NCBI RefSeq assembly: GCF_046237015.1
Contig: NZ_JBJYIN010000007.1
Coordinates: forward strand, 159,563 to 223,562
Direction of reading: 5' to 3'
From: JBJYIN01 sp046237015
GTDB taxonomy: Bacteria; Pseudomonadota; Gammaproteobacteria; Enterobacterales; Enterobacteriaceae
DNA: 64,000 nt
A program made the position numbers and the translations under genes. Below the pieces are notes generated by a model, which worked only from the letters and a program-made list of their open reading frames with translations, made no database searches and had not been told where the DNA came from. Within the stretch, counting starts at the first letter, position 1. Each line of letters starts with the position of its first letter. Shown here one piece after another: positions 50,903 to 59,208 of this stretch.

Positions 50903-51641
50903 TCACTGAGTATTAAAACTGAGTATTAATATGATGTTGATTATTCTAACCAACTACACCACCAGCGTCGTGCCTTTATCCCGTCGCGAGAAAACCGCGA
51001 GCGCACACAGCGCTGAAGGATGATGTATAACCCCTTAACCTAACTGATGACGAGCGATATGGCGATATTATTCCTACCACTTCAATCTCTTCCGCTGCTT
51101 TTTACCGCACTTGCCACTATACCCAAAATAATTCAAGTTGCGTGAAGGCGGCAACCGCACGACAAATCGGTTTTAACCGATTTAAACAGCGCTAGCGCTG
51201 GCCCGCAGGGTGAGCTTCATTTATGAAGCTCATTAATCCCCAGGAGCTTACTCAGATAAGTGACTGGGGTGAGTAAGGACAAATTGGCTAAGCCAATTTG
51301 AACGCCGTTTACGGCGGCCCTTCAGGGCGAGGCTCAGAGATGAGCCGAGTATTGCCAACACACAAGCAGCTTGAAGTATGACGGGTATAAAACCGCAGCG
51401 TATTCTTCTCCGTAGTAAAACCTCGCTTTTCACATCGTCGAGAAGATAACCGTTCGGAATAAATGGCATGACTCTCATTGAAAACACGTGTTTTTTAAGG
51501 CATAACACCCTTTATTTTCATCCCAACTCAATATCGTTCTCCGCCAGAGCCGTCGTAATGACATGCCGCTCAGTCAAGGTATCTGGCCGATCGATTATCT
51601 GAAACGTGGCCTCGACGTCGCCACGTTAAGAGGAATGTCCT
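50903..51641. other. sohB-yciK gap with repeat element
   Basis: 739 bp between two divergent genes. It holds a 12-bp direct repeat ACTGAGTATTAA at 50905 and 50918, and a 272-bp hairpin-rich repeat element (51118-51389). The frame at 51248-51508 on the minus strand reads across the element and is not a credible gene. The rest should contain the sohB and yciK promoters. Confidence 0.55.
51118..51389. mobile_element. MITE-like hairpin-rich repeat element
   Basis: The 272-bp element is bounded by imperfect terminal inverted repeats that begin TATACCC and contain TTCAAG(T/C)TGC: left TATACCCAAAATAATTC, right (reversed) TATACCCGTCATACTTC. Inside are several short hairpins, for example AAATCGGTT/AACCGATTT, GAGCTTCAT/ATGAAGCTC and CAAATTGGCT/AGCCAATTTG. 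It has no ORF. Similar ends recur at 62690-62735 and 63948-64000, so it is a dispersed family. Mobility by a transposase acting in trans is inferred. Confidence 0.75.
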
Positions 51642-52403
51642 ATGCACTATCAGCCCAAAAATGATTTGCTACAACAACGGATTATTCTCGTTACCGGTGC
51701 GGGTGATGGCATCGGTCGCGAGGCCGCGCTTACTTATGCTCGATTTGGCGCGCGCCTTATTCTGTTAGGTCGAACAGACAGTAAACTTCAGTCTGTAAAA
51801 CAAGAAATCCAGCAAACACTGGGTATGCAAGCCCATACGCTAGTTTGTGACCTGTTAACGGCATCATCTCAACAGTTGTTCCAACTTGCTGGTGAGCTTG
51901 AACAAATTATCCCTCATTTGGATGGTGTCCTGCACAATGCAGGGTTACTCGGTGATATTGCCCCCATGACGGAACAATCTGTTGAAACCTGGCATCAGGT
52001 CATGCAGGTCAACGTCAATGCGGCGTTTATGCTGACACAAGCGCTACTCCCGTTATTATTGAAGTCCCCGAGTGCGTCACTGGTTTTCACTAGTTCCAGC
52101 GTCGGGCGTCAAGGGCGTGCGGGTTGGGGAGCCTATTCAGTGTCAAAATTTGCGACCGAGGGGATGATGCAAATATTGGCCGAAGAATATCGTCATACCA
52201 ATTTACGGGTCAATTGCATCAATCCTGGCGGCACGAGGACCACCATGCGGGCATCCGCTTTCCCAGACGAAAATCCAGATAAATTGAAAACACCAGCCGA
52301 TATCATGCCACTGTATTTGTATCTAATGGGCGATGATAGTCGGCGAAAAACGGGGATAAGTTTTGATGCTCAACCAGGAAGAAAACCCGGCGCAGCCGAA
52401 TAA
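51642..52403 (+). CDS. yciK: Short-chain oxidoreductase YciK
   Basis: A 253-residue SDR enzyme. TGAGDGIGRE (cofactor), LHNAGLLGDI, FTSSSVGRQGRAGWGAYSVSK with the catalytic Ser, Tyr and Lys, and the tail DSRRKTGISFDAQPGRKPG all match E. coli YciK closely. Substrate unknown. It sits 17 bp before btuR, as in E. coli, and likely shares its transcript. Confidence 0.94.
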   Translation: MHYQPKNDLLQQRIILVTGAGDGIGREAALTYARFGARLILLGRTDSKLQSVKQEIQQTLGMQAHTLVCDLLTASSQQLFQLAGELEQIIPHLDGVLHNAGLLGDIAPMTEQSVETWHQVMQVNVNAAFMLTQALLPLLLKSPSASLVFTSSSVGRQGRAGWGAYSVSKFATEGMMQILAEEYRHTNLRVNCINPGGTRTTMRASAFPDENPDKLKTPADIMPLYLYLMGDDSRRKTGISFDAQPGRKPGAAE

Positions 52404-52420
52404 CCCAATGAGCGTATCTA

Positions 52421-53011
52421 ATGAGTGATGAACGTTACCAACAGCGTCAGCAACGCATCAAAACGCGTGTAGATGCCCGAATTGCAGCAGCCAGCGAAAT
52501 ACGCGGTATTCTGATTATTTTTACCGGAAATGGTAAAGGAAAAACGACGGCCGCTTTCGGCACGGTAACACGTGCCGTGGGGCACGAGTTACGCGCAGGT
52601 GTTATTCAGTTTATTAAAGGTGAATGGCCGAATGGCGAAAAGAATTTGCTGCAAAAGCATGGCGTTGAGTTTCAGGTCATGGCAACCGGTTTTACGTGGG
52701 AAACACAGAACCGTCAAACCGATACGGAGGCCGCATTAAAAGTCTGGCAACATGGCAAGCGAATGCTTGCCGATCCGCAGTTAGACCTGGTGGTATTGGA
52801 TGAACTGACCTATATGGTGAGCTACGGTTACTTGGAGCTGGATGATGTTATCAATGCCTTGAACCAACGCCCGAGCGGACAAACCGTCATTATTACAGGC
52901 CGTGGTTGCCATCGGGATTTACTGGAAATGGCCGATACCGTGACGGAAATGCGCCCCGTTAAACATGCATTTGAAGCAGGGATAAAAGCCCAACAAGGTA
53001 TTGATTGGTAA
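52421..53011 (+). CDS. btuR: Cob(I)alamin adenosyltransferase BtuR
   Basis: A 196-residue CobA/CobO-type enzyme that transfers the adenosyl group from ATP to cob(I)alamin. The Walker A-like GNGKGKTTAAFG, FIKGEWPNGE, DLVVLDELTYMVSYGYL and the ITGRGCHRDLLE loop are present. The N-terminal 20 residues are basic and Gln-rich, as in E. coli. It follows yciK by 17 bp. A hairpin separates it from rluB. Confidence 0.95.
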   Translation: MSDERYQQRQQRIKTRVDARIAAASEIRGILIIFTGNGKGKTTAAFGTVTRAVGHELRAGVIQFIKGEWPNGEKNLLQKHGVEFQVMATGFTWETQNRQTDTEAALKVWQHGKRMLADPQLDLVVLDELTYMVSYGYLELDDVINALNQRPSGQTVIITGRGCHRDLLEMADTVTEMRPVKHAFEAGIKAQQGIDW

Positions 53012-53043
53012 GTTATCAATCGAGTAAGCCAACGAATGATAAT

Positions 53044-53078
53044 CACCGGAGAAATCACGATAAGTGACGTCTCCGGTG
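53044..53078. terminator. Hairpin btuR / rluB
   Basis: CACCGGAGA / TCTCCGGTG, a perfect 9-bp stem with a 17-base loop, between convergent genes. Confidence 0.55.
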
Positions 53079-53092
53079 GGAACTTAAAGAAA

Positions 53093-53977
53093 TTACCCGT
53101 TACGCTTTGGTTTTGTCGAGGTGCGCCTTGCTGGCGCTGAACTAACCTGACTGTGGCGTTTTATCGCCCGACGGATTTGATTAGCTTTTACCCGCCGACG
53201 CTCGCGCTCGATAGGTAATTTTGTCACCGTTTCTGAGGGTAGCTGTACCAGCTCGCGAAGGTAGTTAATATCGTCCAACGCCATCTCCGCCCAACCACCG
53301 CGCGGCAAACCTTTAGGTAACTGAATATCACCATAACGCACACGGATCAGGCGGCTAACCTGAACGCCTACCGCTTCCCACAGACGGCGAACCTCTCGGT
53401 TGCGCCCTTCCGTCAGCGTCACATTATACCACTGGTTCAATCCTTCGCCGCCTTGATAGCGGATAGTGCGGAATGACGCTGGGCCATCATCTAACTGAAC
53501 GCCTTTACTGAGTTGCTTAAGTTTCTCGTCATCAACTTCACCGAATACGCGGACCGCATATTCACGCTCAACCTCATGGCTCGGATGCATCAGACGATTG
53601 GCTAACTCCCCATCAGTGGTAAACAACAATAGGCCAGAAGTATTCACATCCAGACGCCCTACTGCGACCCAACGAGATCCCTGAATTTTCGGTAAACGAT
53701 CAAACACGGTAGGACGGCCATCCGGATCGCTGCGGGTGCATAGCTCACCTTCCGGTTTATAATAAATAAGCACGCGGCAAACGGCTTCTTCCGTTTCCTT
53801 CACCTGCACGACATGACCGTCAATACGAATCTTGGTAGATTTTGTCACTTCAACACGATCACCCAGTGTGGCAATTTTACCATCAACGCTCACGCGCCCT
53901 GCCTGGATGATACCTTCAATTTCACGTCGCGAACCGTGACCTGCGCGTGCCAATACTTTCTGTAGCTTTTCGCTCAT
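53093..53977 (-). CDS. rluB: 23S rRNA pseudouridine synthase RluB
   Basis: A 294-residue RsuA-family enzyme. The S4 RNA-binding domain (residues 1-60, LQKVLARAGHGSRREIEGII) precedes the catalytic domain with the nucleophilic Asp in VGRLDVNTSGLLLFTTDGE, and NREVRRLWEAVG. In E. coli RluB makes pseudouridine 2605 of 23S rRNA. The C-terminal 30 residues are basic (RRVKANQIRRAIKRHS). Convergent with btuR, as in E. coli. Confidence 0.94.
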   Translation of the reverse strand: MSEKLQKVLARAGHGSRREIEGIIQAGRVSVDGKIATLGDRVEVTKSTKIRIDGHVVQVKETEEAVCRVLIYYKPEGELCTRSDPDGRPTVFDRLPKIQGSRWVAVGRLDVNTSGLLLFTTDGELANRLMHPSHEVEREYAVRVFGEVDDEKLKQLSKGVQLDDGPASFRTIRYQGGEGLNQWYNVTLTEGRNREVRRLWEAVGVQVSRLIRVRYGDIQLPKGLPRGGWAEMALDDINYLRELVQLPSETVTKLPIERERRRVKANQIRRAIKRHSQVSSAPARRTSTKPKRNG

Positions 53978-54144
53978 TGAGCAACCTCTGCGTGTCGCCT
54001 TCCCAGGCGTCGGGGGGATTCATAACTCATAATAAAATTCAATGAGCTACGTAAAAATAATGATAAACAATGCCTTACAAAAAATGCTGGCGCGATTATA
54101 CAGAGATTTGCGTGATTTGTATGCCCATTCCTTTTGTATAAGGG

Positions 54145-54765
54145 CTACTGGAACGGTGTGATATCCCCTGTTCCTTCACGCACAATCTGCGGTGACGCCT
54201 CGGTTAAATCAATCACTGTAGTGGGTTGTTGACCAAGAAAACCGCCATGAATAATTAAATCCACTTGTTTACCCAACGTATCCTGAATTTCTTCAGGATC
54301 GGACTCGGCAAAATCATTACCCGGCAACATCAGCGTGGTAGACATGAGCGGTTCATTCAAGGCCGCCAGCAACGATAGCGCGATCGGGTTCGAGGGAACG
54401 CGCAAACCTATTGTTTTACGCTTTTCATTCATTAGACGACGCGGCACTTCTTTCGTCGCTTTCAGGATGAACGTGTAGTTACCCGGCGTATTATTCTTCA
54501 TCAGGCGAAATGCTGTGTTATCAACATAAGCGTACGTTGATAATTCCGAAAGATCGCGGCACACCAGCGTAAAGTTATGATTGCTGTCCAATGAACGAAT
54601 GCGGCAAATACGCTCCATCGCATTTTTATCGCCCAGCATACAACCCAGCGCATAACCGGAGTCTGTAGGATAAACAATCACCCCACCCTTATGCAGAAAT
54701 TCAACGGATTGCGTAATCAATCGCGGTTGTGGATTCTGCGGATGAATATAAAAAAACTGACTCAT
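54145..54765 (-). CDS. yciO: YciO, TsaC/YrdC-family protein
   Basis: A 206-residue Sua5/YrdC/YciO-fold protein. YPTDSGYALGC, KNAMERICRIR, the KKATKE-like TFILKATKEVPRRL and IGLRVPSNPI are family blocks. The related TsaC makes threonylcarbamoyl-AMP for tRNA modification; YciO itself is only partly characterised. It lies 27 bp downstream of rnm on the same strand, so the two are probably one operon as in E. coli. Confidence 0.92.
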   Translation of the reverse strand: MSQFFYIHPQNPQPRLITQSVEFLHKGGVIVYPTDSGYALGCMLGDKNAMERICRIRSLDSNHNFTLVCRDLSELSTYAYVDNTAFRLMKNNTPGNYTFILKATKEVPRRLMNEKRKTIGLRVPSNPIALSLLAALNEPLMSTTLMLPGNDFAESDPEEIQDTLGKQVDLIIHGGFLGQQPTTVIDLTEASPQIVREGTGDITPFQ

Positions 54766-54792
54766 AATACGACCTCATTCACACCTTATTCA

Positions 54793-55680
54793 TTACTGTG
54801 CCAGCGCCCGATGCTGCCAAACAGGTTCAACATCGGCAGGCAGCCACAATTTTCGCCCCAATTCAATCCAGGCACAAGGCTGATGGAAATCAGATCCTTG
54901 CGAGCCCAACAGGTGAAAATCACGGGCATAGCGCGCAAGTTGGGTACGTTCATCCGGCGCCTGCTGGCATTGTGCGATCTCCATCGCTTGCCCATCACTT
55001 TCAACAAACGTGGTTAACAACCGTTTCAACCATTTAGCGGTCAGATCGTAACGCCCAGGGTGAGCTAATACCGAAACACCGCCGGATTGATGAATCGCCT
55101 CAACCGCTTGTTTTATTGTACACCACTGCGGCGGAACATAGCCGATTTTCCCTTTCGCCAGGTATTTTTTGAACACCTGATTGATAGACGGCGCCGCGCC
55201 GATTTCTACCAGATAACGAGCGAAATGCGCACGAGTGATCTGCCCTCCCGATGCGAGTCGGCTTGCACCAGCCAAGGCATCAGGAATTCGAGATTTCTCT
55301 AAGCGGGCCGCAATATGTTCAGCCCGGTTTTGTCGATGTTGAACCTGTTGTCGTAGCAATTCACACAGGGAGGGATGCTCCGTGTTCATTCCTAAACCGA
55401 CAATATGGATTTCATGATTTTCCCACAATGTGGAAATTTCTACGCCAGCAACTAGCCGCAAGGGTAATTGCTGATGATGGATCGCTTGCCGGGCTTCTTC
55501 CAGACCGCCGATAGTGTCGTGATCGGTGATAGCCAGAACATTCACTCTCATCGCGACAGCCCGCTCAACCAGTTCAGTCGGCGTTAGTAGGCCGTCCGAC
55601 GCAGTCGTATGGCTATGTAAATCATAGAGAGGAAATGATGACAAAATAGAGTGAGAGGCATCTGACACAAGGTTATCCAT
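54793..55680 (-). CDS. rnm: PHP-domain 5'-3' exoribonuclease RNase AM
   Basis: A PHP-family phosphoesterase of 295 residues (formerly YciV/TrpH). The metal motifs are DLHSHTTASDG, ITDHDTIGG, GVEISTLWENHEIHIVG, VLAHPGRYD and GSQGSDFHQPC, together the full set of His/Asp/Glu ligands. RNase AM trims 5' ends of rRNAs in E. coli. The frame extends to a TTG at 55689, but ATG 55680 is preferred. It is divergent from the trp operon, the classical trpH position, with 175 bp between its start and trpL. Confidence 0.92.
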   Translation of the reverse strand: MDNLVSDASHSILSSFPLYDLHSHTTASDGLLTPTELVERAVAMRVNVLAITDHDTIGGLEEARQAIHHQQLPLRLVAGVEISTLWENHEIHIVGLGMNTEHPSLCELLRQQVQHRQNRAEHIAARLEKSRIPDALAGASRLASGGQITRAHFARYLVEIGAAPSINQVFKKYLAKGKIGYVPPQWCTIKQAVEAIHQSGGVSVLAHPGRYDLTAKWLKRLLTTFVESDGQAMEIAQCQQAPDERTQLARYARDFHLLGSQGSDFHQPCAWIELGRKLWLPADVEPVWQHRALAQ

Positions 55681-55788
55681 CAAGAACAATCGTCGGCTAA
55701 AGCGGCATCATGCCATTAACCTTCACCAAATGGTAATGTCATGCCAGCCGTTCTTCCCTCATGCCAATAAAATAATGCATTTTTAGTG

Positions 55789-55825
55789 TTGACTTTTAAA
55801 TCACGAACCAGTTAACTAGTACACA
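55789..55825 (+). promoter_or_regulatory. trp promoter and TrpR operator
   Basis: -35 TTGACT (55789-55794) and -10 TTAACT (55812-55817) are 17 bp apart. The -10 lies in the near-palindrome ACCAGTTAACTAGTAC, almost the E. coli TrpR operator (one half-site base differs). TrpR with tryptophan would block polymerase binding. Confidence 0.92.
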
Positions 55826-55855
55826 AGTTCAGTGTGTTGTTAGCGAGATGATGAC

Positions 55856-55942
55856 ATGGCGATGCAGTTTATTCATAAGAATGAAAATATTCGTAAAAAT
55901 AAAAATAGTTGGTGGCGCTCTTCCCTTTCGCGGGTGGAGTAA
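55856..55942 (+). CDS. trpL: trp leader peptide
   Basis: A 28-residue leader with tandem tryptophan codons at residues 19-20 (TGGTGG, 55910-55915), longer than the 14-residue E. coli TrpL. Ribosome stalling at these codons under tryptophan shortage decides the attenuator structure. CTCTTCCC (55918-55925) can pair with GGGTGGAG (55932-55939) as arm 1:2, and GCGGG (55930-55934) with CCCGC (55982-55986) as the antiterminator 2:3. The start is placed at ATG 55856 after GCGAGATGATGAC; ATG 55862 is an alternative. Confidence 0.9.
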   Translation: MAMQFIHKNENIRKNKNSWWRSSLSRVE

Positions 55943-55980
55943 TCACGCATCGCTGTTATCGCACATGCAGATATTTCCAG

Positions 55981-56008
55981 GCCCGCTTATCCAGCGGGCT
56001 TTTTATTT
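55981..56008 (+). terminator. trp attenuator terminator
   Basis: GCCCGCT / AGCGGGC with loop TATCC, followed by TTTTTATTT, just before trpE. This is arms 3:4 of the attenuator. Confidence 0.92.
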
Positions 56009-56035
56009 ATGAACAAATTTTTACGGGTAGCAATA

Positions 56036-57598
56036 ATGCAAACAATGAAACCTCAACTGGAATTGCTGCGTACCGAGGTGGTATATCGCAACGATCCTAG
56101 CGCAATTTTCCACCAACTTTGTGGTGCCAGACCCGCAACGCTGCTACTGGAATCTGCTGAAATCGACAGCAAAGAAAATCTGCAAAGTTTGTTAATTGTC
56201 GATAGCGCATTACGCATTACCGCTCTCGGACAGCAGGTGTCCGTTCATGCCCTGACGGCAAATGGCGCGGCGTTACTCCCCTTACTGGATGCAGCGTTAC
56301 CTGTGGACGTTATCAATGCGAGTCGTCCGAATGGTCGCGAATTGACGTTTCCTGACGTAGATTCACTACAGGATGAAGATACCCGTCTGCGTTCTCTCTC
56401 CGTCTTTGATGCCTTACGCCAAATTCTGACGCTGGTTGACAGCCCAAAAGATGAACGTGAAGCTATGTTCTTCGGTGGACTCTTCGCCTATGACTTAGTC
56501 GCAGGGTTTGAATCACTCCCGGCGCTCAGCCAACAACAACGCTGTCCAGATTTTTGTTTCTATCTGGCGGAAACGCTATTGGTTCTTGACCATCAAAAAC
56601 GAATGACCCGGCTGCAAGCAAGCCTGTTTACGCCAGATAATGTTGAACGTCAGCGTTTACAACACCGTCTGGAACAACTACAGCAACAGTTGACGCATCC
56701 CGCACCAGCGCTGCCTCGCCAATCAATCGCGAGCATGACGCTAGATTGTAACCAAAGTGACGAAGCCTTCGGCGATGTCGTTGGTCAGATGCAACACGCT
56801 ATTCGCCGTGGTGAAATATTCCAGGTGGTGCCTTCACGCCGTTTTTCATTGCCTTGTCCCTCTCCGCTGGCGGCTTATCAAACGCTGAAAGAAAACAATC
56901 CCAGCCCTTACATGTTCTTTATGCAGGATCAGGATTTCACCTTATTTGGTGCTTCACCGGAAAGTTCGTTGAAATACGATGCCGATAGTCGACAGATTGA
57001 AATTTATCCGATTGCCGGTACACGTCCGCGCGGCCGCCGCGCCGATGGCTCACTGGATCGCGATCTCGACAGCCGTATTGAACTGGAAATGCGTACTGAC
57101 CATAAAGAACTGGCGGAACATCTGATGTTGGTCGATCTGGCTCGCAACGATCTGGCGCGAATTTGCCAACCCGGTAGCCGCTACGTTGCCGATCTGACCA
57201 AAGTCGATCGTTACTCTTTTGTAATGCATCTGGTCTCTCGCGTCGTAGGACGCCTGCGGGACGATTTAGATGTTCTTCACGCCTATCGTGCATGCATGAA
57301 TATGGGGACGTTAAGCGGTGCGCCAAAAGTCCGTGCCATGCAACTGATTGCGGAAAGTGAGAAAACCCGTCGAGGCAGCTATGGCGGTGCCGTTGGCTAT
57401 TTTACGGCTCATGGCGACCTCGATACCTGCATCGTTATCCGATCCGCCTATGTAGAAGATGGGATTGCCACCGTTCAGGCTGGTGCGGGCGTGGTTCTGG
57501 ATTCAAATCCTCAGGCTGAAGCCGATGAAACACGGAATAAAGCCCGGGCAGTATTACGCGCCATTGCCAGTGCACATCATGCCAAGGAGATATTCTAA
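56036..57598 (+). CDS. trpE: Anthranilate synthase component I
   Basis: A 520-residue chorismate-utilising subunit that makes anthranilate with ammonia from TrpG. The feedback site near LLLESAEIDSKE (around residue 36) and the catalytic blocks PSPYMFFMQD, IAGTRPRGRRADGS, LVDLARNDLARIC and GGAVGYFTAHGDLDTCIVIR are intact. The frame opens at 56009; ATG 56036 aligns with MQTQKP of E. coli. Its stop overlaps trpG by one base (TAATG). Confidence 0.97.
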   Translation: MQTMKPQLELLRTEVVYRNDPSAIFHQLCGARPATLLLESAEIDSKENLQSLLIVDSALRITALGQQVSVHALTANGAALLPLLDAALPVDVINASRPNGRELTFPDVDSLQDEDTRLRSLSVFDALRQILTLVDSPKDEREAMFFGGLFAYDLVAGFESLPALSQQQRCPDFCFYLAETLLVLDHQKRMTRLQASLFTPDNVERQRLQHRLEQLQQQLTHPAPALPRQSIASMTLDCNQSDEAFGDVVGQMQHAIRRGEIFQVVPSRRFSLPCPSPLAAYQTLKENNPSPYMFFMQDQDFTLFGASPESSLKYDADSRQIEIYPIAGTRPRGRRADGSLDRDLDSRIELEMRTDHKELAEHLMLVDLARNDLARICQPGSRYVADLTKVDRYSFVMHLVSRVVGRLRDDLDVLHAYRACMNMGTLSGAPKVRAMQLIAESEKTRRGSYGGAVGYFTAHGDLDTCIVIRSAYVEDGIATVQAGAGVVLDSNPQAEADETRNKARAVLRAIASAHHAKEIF

Positions 57599-58176
57599 TG
57601 GCCGATATTTTATTGCTCGATAACATTGATTCATTCACCTACAACCTGGTGGATCAACTACGTGCCAGCGGCCACAACGTCGTGATTTATCGTAACCACA
57701 TACCAGCCGATACGATTATCGATCGCTTGCAGCATATGGAAAATCCGATCCTGATGCTCTCCCCCGGTCCGGGAACGCCAGCCGATGCAGGTTGCATGCC
57801 GCAACTGCTGCAACGTCTGCGTGGTCGACTGCCCATTATCGGTATCTGTCTTGGCCATCAGGCGATTGTCGAAGCTTACGGCGGTCATGTGGGTCAGGCC
57901 GGTGAAATTCTGCACGGTAAGGCCTCCGCGATCGAGCATGACGAAGCAGGCATGTTTGACGGTCTTCCGTCGCCTTTACCCGTTGCCCGCTACCACTCGC
58001 TGGTAGGCAGCAATATTCCCGATACGCTGACCATCAATGCTCGCTTTAACAATATGGTCATGGCGGTGAGAAACGATGCAGACCGCGTTTGTGGTTTCCA
58101 GTTTCACCCGGAATCAATTTTAACCACTCACGGCGCTCGTTTACTCGAACAAACGCTGAGCTGGGCTTTGGCTTAA
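57598..58176 (+). CDS. trpG: Anthranilate synthase glutaminase component
   Basis: A 192-residue class I glutamine amidotransferase. Nucleophile Cys is in IIGICLGHQAI, with the triad His and Glu in QFHPESIL; PGPGTP is the oxyanion loop. In E. coli this domain is fused to TrpD; here it is a separate gene, as in Serratia, Yersinia and Pectobacterium. Overlaps trpE by one base, and is 17 bp from trpD. Confidence 0.97.
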   Translation: MADILLLDNIDSFTYNLVDQLRASGHNVVIYRNHIPADTIIDRLQHMENPILMLSPGPGTPADAGCMPQLLQRLRGRLPIIGICLGHQAIVEAYGGHVGQAGEILHGKASAIEHDEAGMFDGLPSPLPVARYHSLVGSNIPDTLTINARFNNMVMAVRNDADRVCGFQFHPESILTTHGARLLEQTLSWALA

Positions 58177-58193
58177 AAAGGAAGGAATCGATC

Positions 58194-59201
58194 ATGCAAA
58201 CGTTACAACACACGCTGGAAAAACTCTACCGCGCAGAAAACATCAACCGTCAGGAGAGTCAGACGCTGTTTGCCGCCATTATTCATGGTGAACTGGAAGC
58301 CAGTCAGTTGGCCGCGGCACTCATTAGTATGAAAGTGCGTGGTGAGCACCCTGATGAAATCGCAGGGGCGGCGGCGGCATTGCTGGCCGATGCCCAGCCC
58401 TTTCCTCGACCGGATTATTTGTTTGCCGATATCGTCGGTACCGGTGGTGATGGCACCAACAGTATTAATATCTCAACCGCCAGCGCCTTTGTCGCAGCCA
58501 GTTGCGGACTAAAAATCGCCAAGCATGGCAACCGTAGTGTTTCCAGTCGCTCGGGTTCGTCTGACCTGCTGTCGGCATTTGGTATCAAACTTGATATGTC
58601 AGCGCAAACATCGCGTCAGGCGCTGGATGAACTGGGTGTCTGCTTCCTGTTTGCCCCGCAGTATCATCTGGGATTTCGTCACGCAATGCCCGTTCGCCAG
58701 CAGTTGAAAACCCGTACCGTTTTCAATGTGTTGGGCCCCCTGGTTAACCCAGCACGCCCACCGCTGGCGCTTATCGGGGTCTATAGCCCTGAACTGGTGC
58801 GCCCGATTGCCGAAACGCTACGTGTGCTGGGGTATCAGCGTGCTGCTGTGGTTCATGGCGGAGGGATGGACGAAGTAGCGGTACATGCGCCAACGCTGGT
58901 TGCTGAACTTCATCATGGTGAGATTGAAACGTACGAATTGACCCCTAAAGATTTCGGTCTGAATGAATATTCGCTATCGTCATTGCAAGGCGGAACGCCT
59001 GAAGAAAATCGTGACATTCTGGCATTGCTGCTACAAGGTAAAGGTGAACAAGCCCACGGCGCAGCCGTTGCTGCCAACGTTGCATTATTAATGCGCCTGT
59101 TCGGGCAGGAAAACCTACGTCAGAATGCTCAACATGCGCTAGAAGTCATACACAGTGGACAGGCTTATCAACGCGTTATTGACCTGTCAGCCAGAGGATA
59201 A
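58194..59201 (+). CDS. trpD: Anthranilate phosphoribosyltransferase
   Basis: A 335-residue enzyme joining anthranilate to PRPP. The PRPP loop GTGGDGTNSINIST, KHGNRSVSSRSGSSDLL, and NVLGPLVNPARP are conserved. The frame reaches upstream to 58089, but ATG 58194, with AAGGAAGGA before it, starts the domain. Not fused to trpG. Ends 7 bp before trpC. Confidence 0.97.
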   Translation: MQTLQHTLEKLYRAENINRQESQTLFAAIIHGELEASQLAAALISMKVRGEHPDEIAGAAAALLADAQPFPRPDYLFADIVGTGGDGTNSINISTASAFVAASCGLKIAKHGNRSVSSRSGSSDLLSAFGIKLDMSAQTSRQALDELGVCFLFAPQYHLGFRHAMPVRQQLKTRTVFNVLGPLVNPARPPLALIGVYSPELVRPIAETLRVLGYQRAAVVHGGGMDEVAVHAPTLVAELHHGEIETYELTPKDFGLNEYSLSSLQGGTPEENRDILALLLQGKGEQAHGAAVAANVALLMRLFGQENLRQNAQHALEVIHSGQAYQRVIDLSARG

Positions 59202-59208
59202 AGTAGTC

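Noticed and set aside
51248..51508. Minus-strand 86-codon frame in the sohB-yciK gap
   Set aside because: It runs through the hairpin-rich repeat element, whose inverted repeats explain the translation; no start site or conservation is visible.
58201..58212. Second Ter-like core
   Set aside because: TTACAACACACG in trpD keeps only part of the Ter core and lacks the conserved locking G-C pair context.
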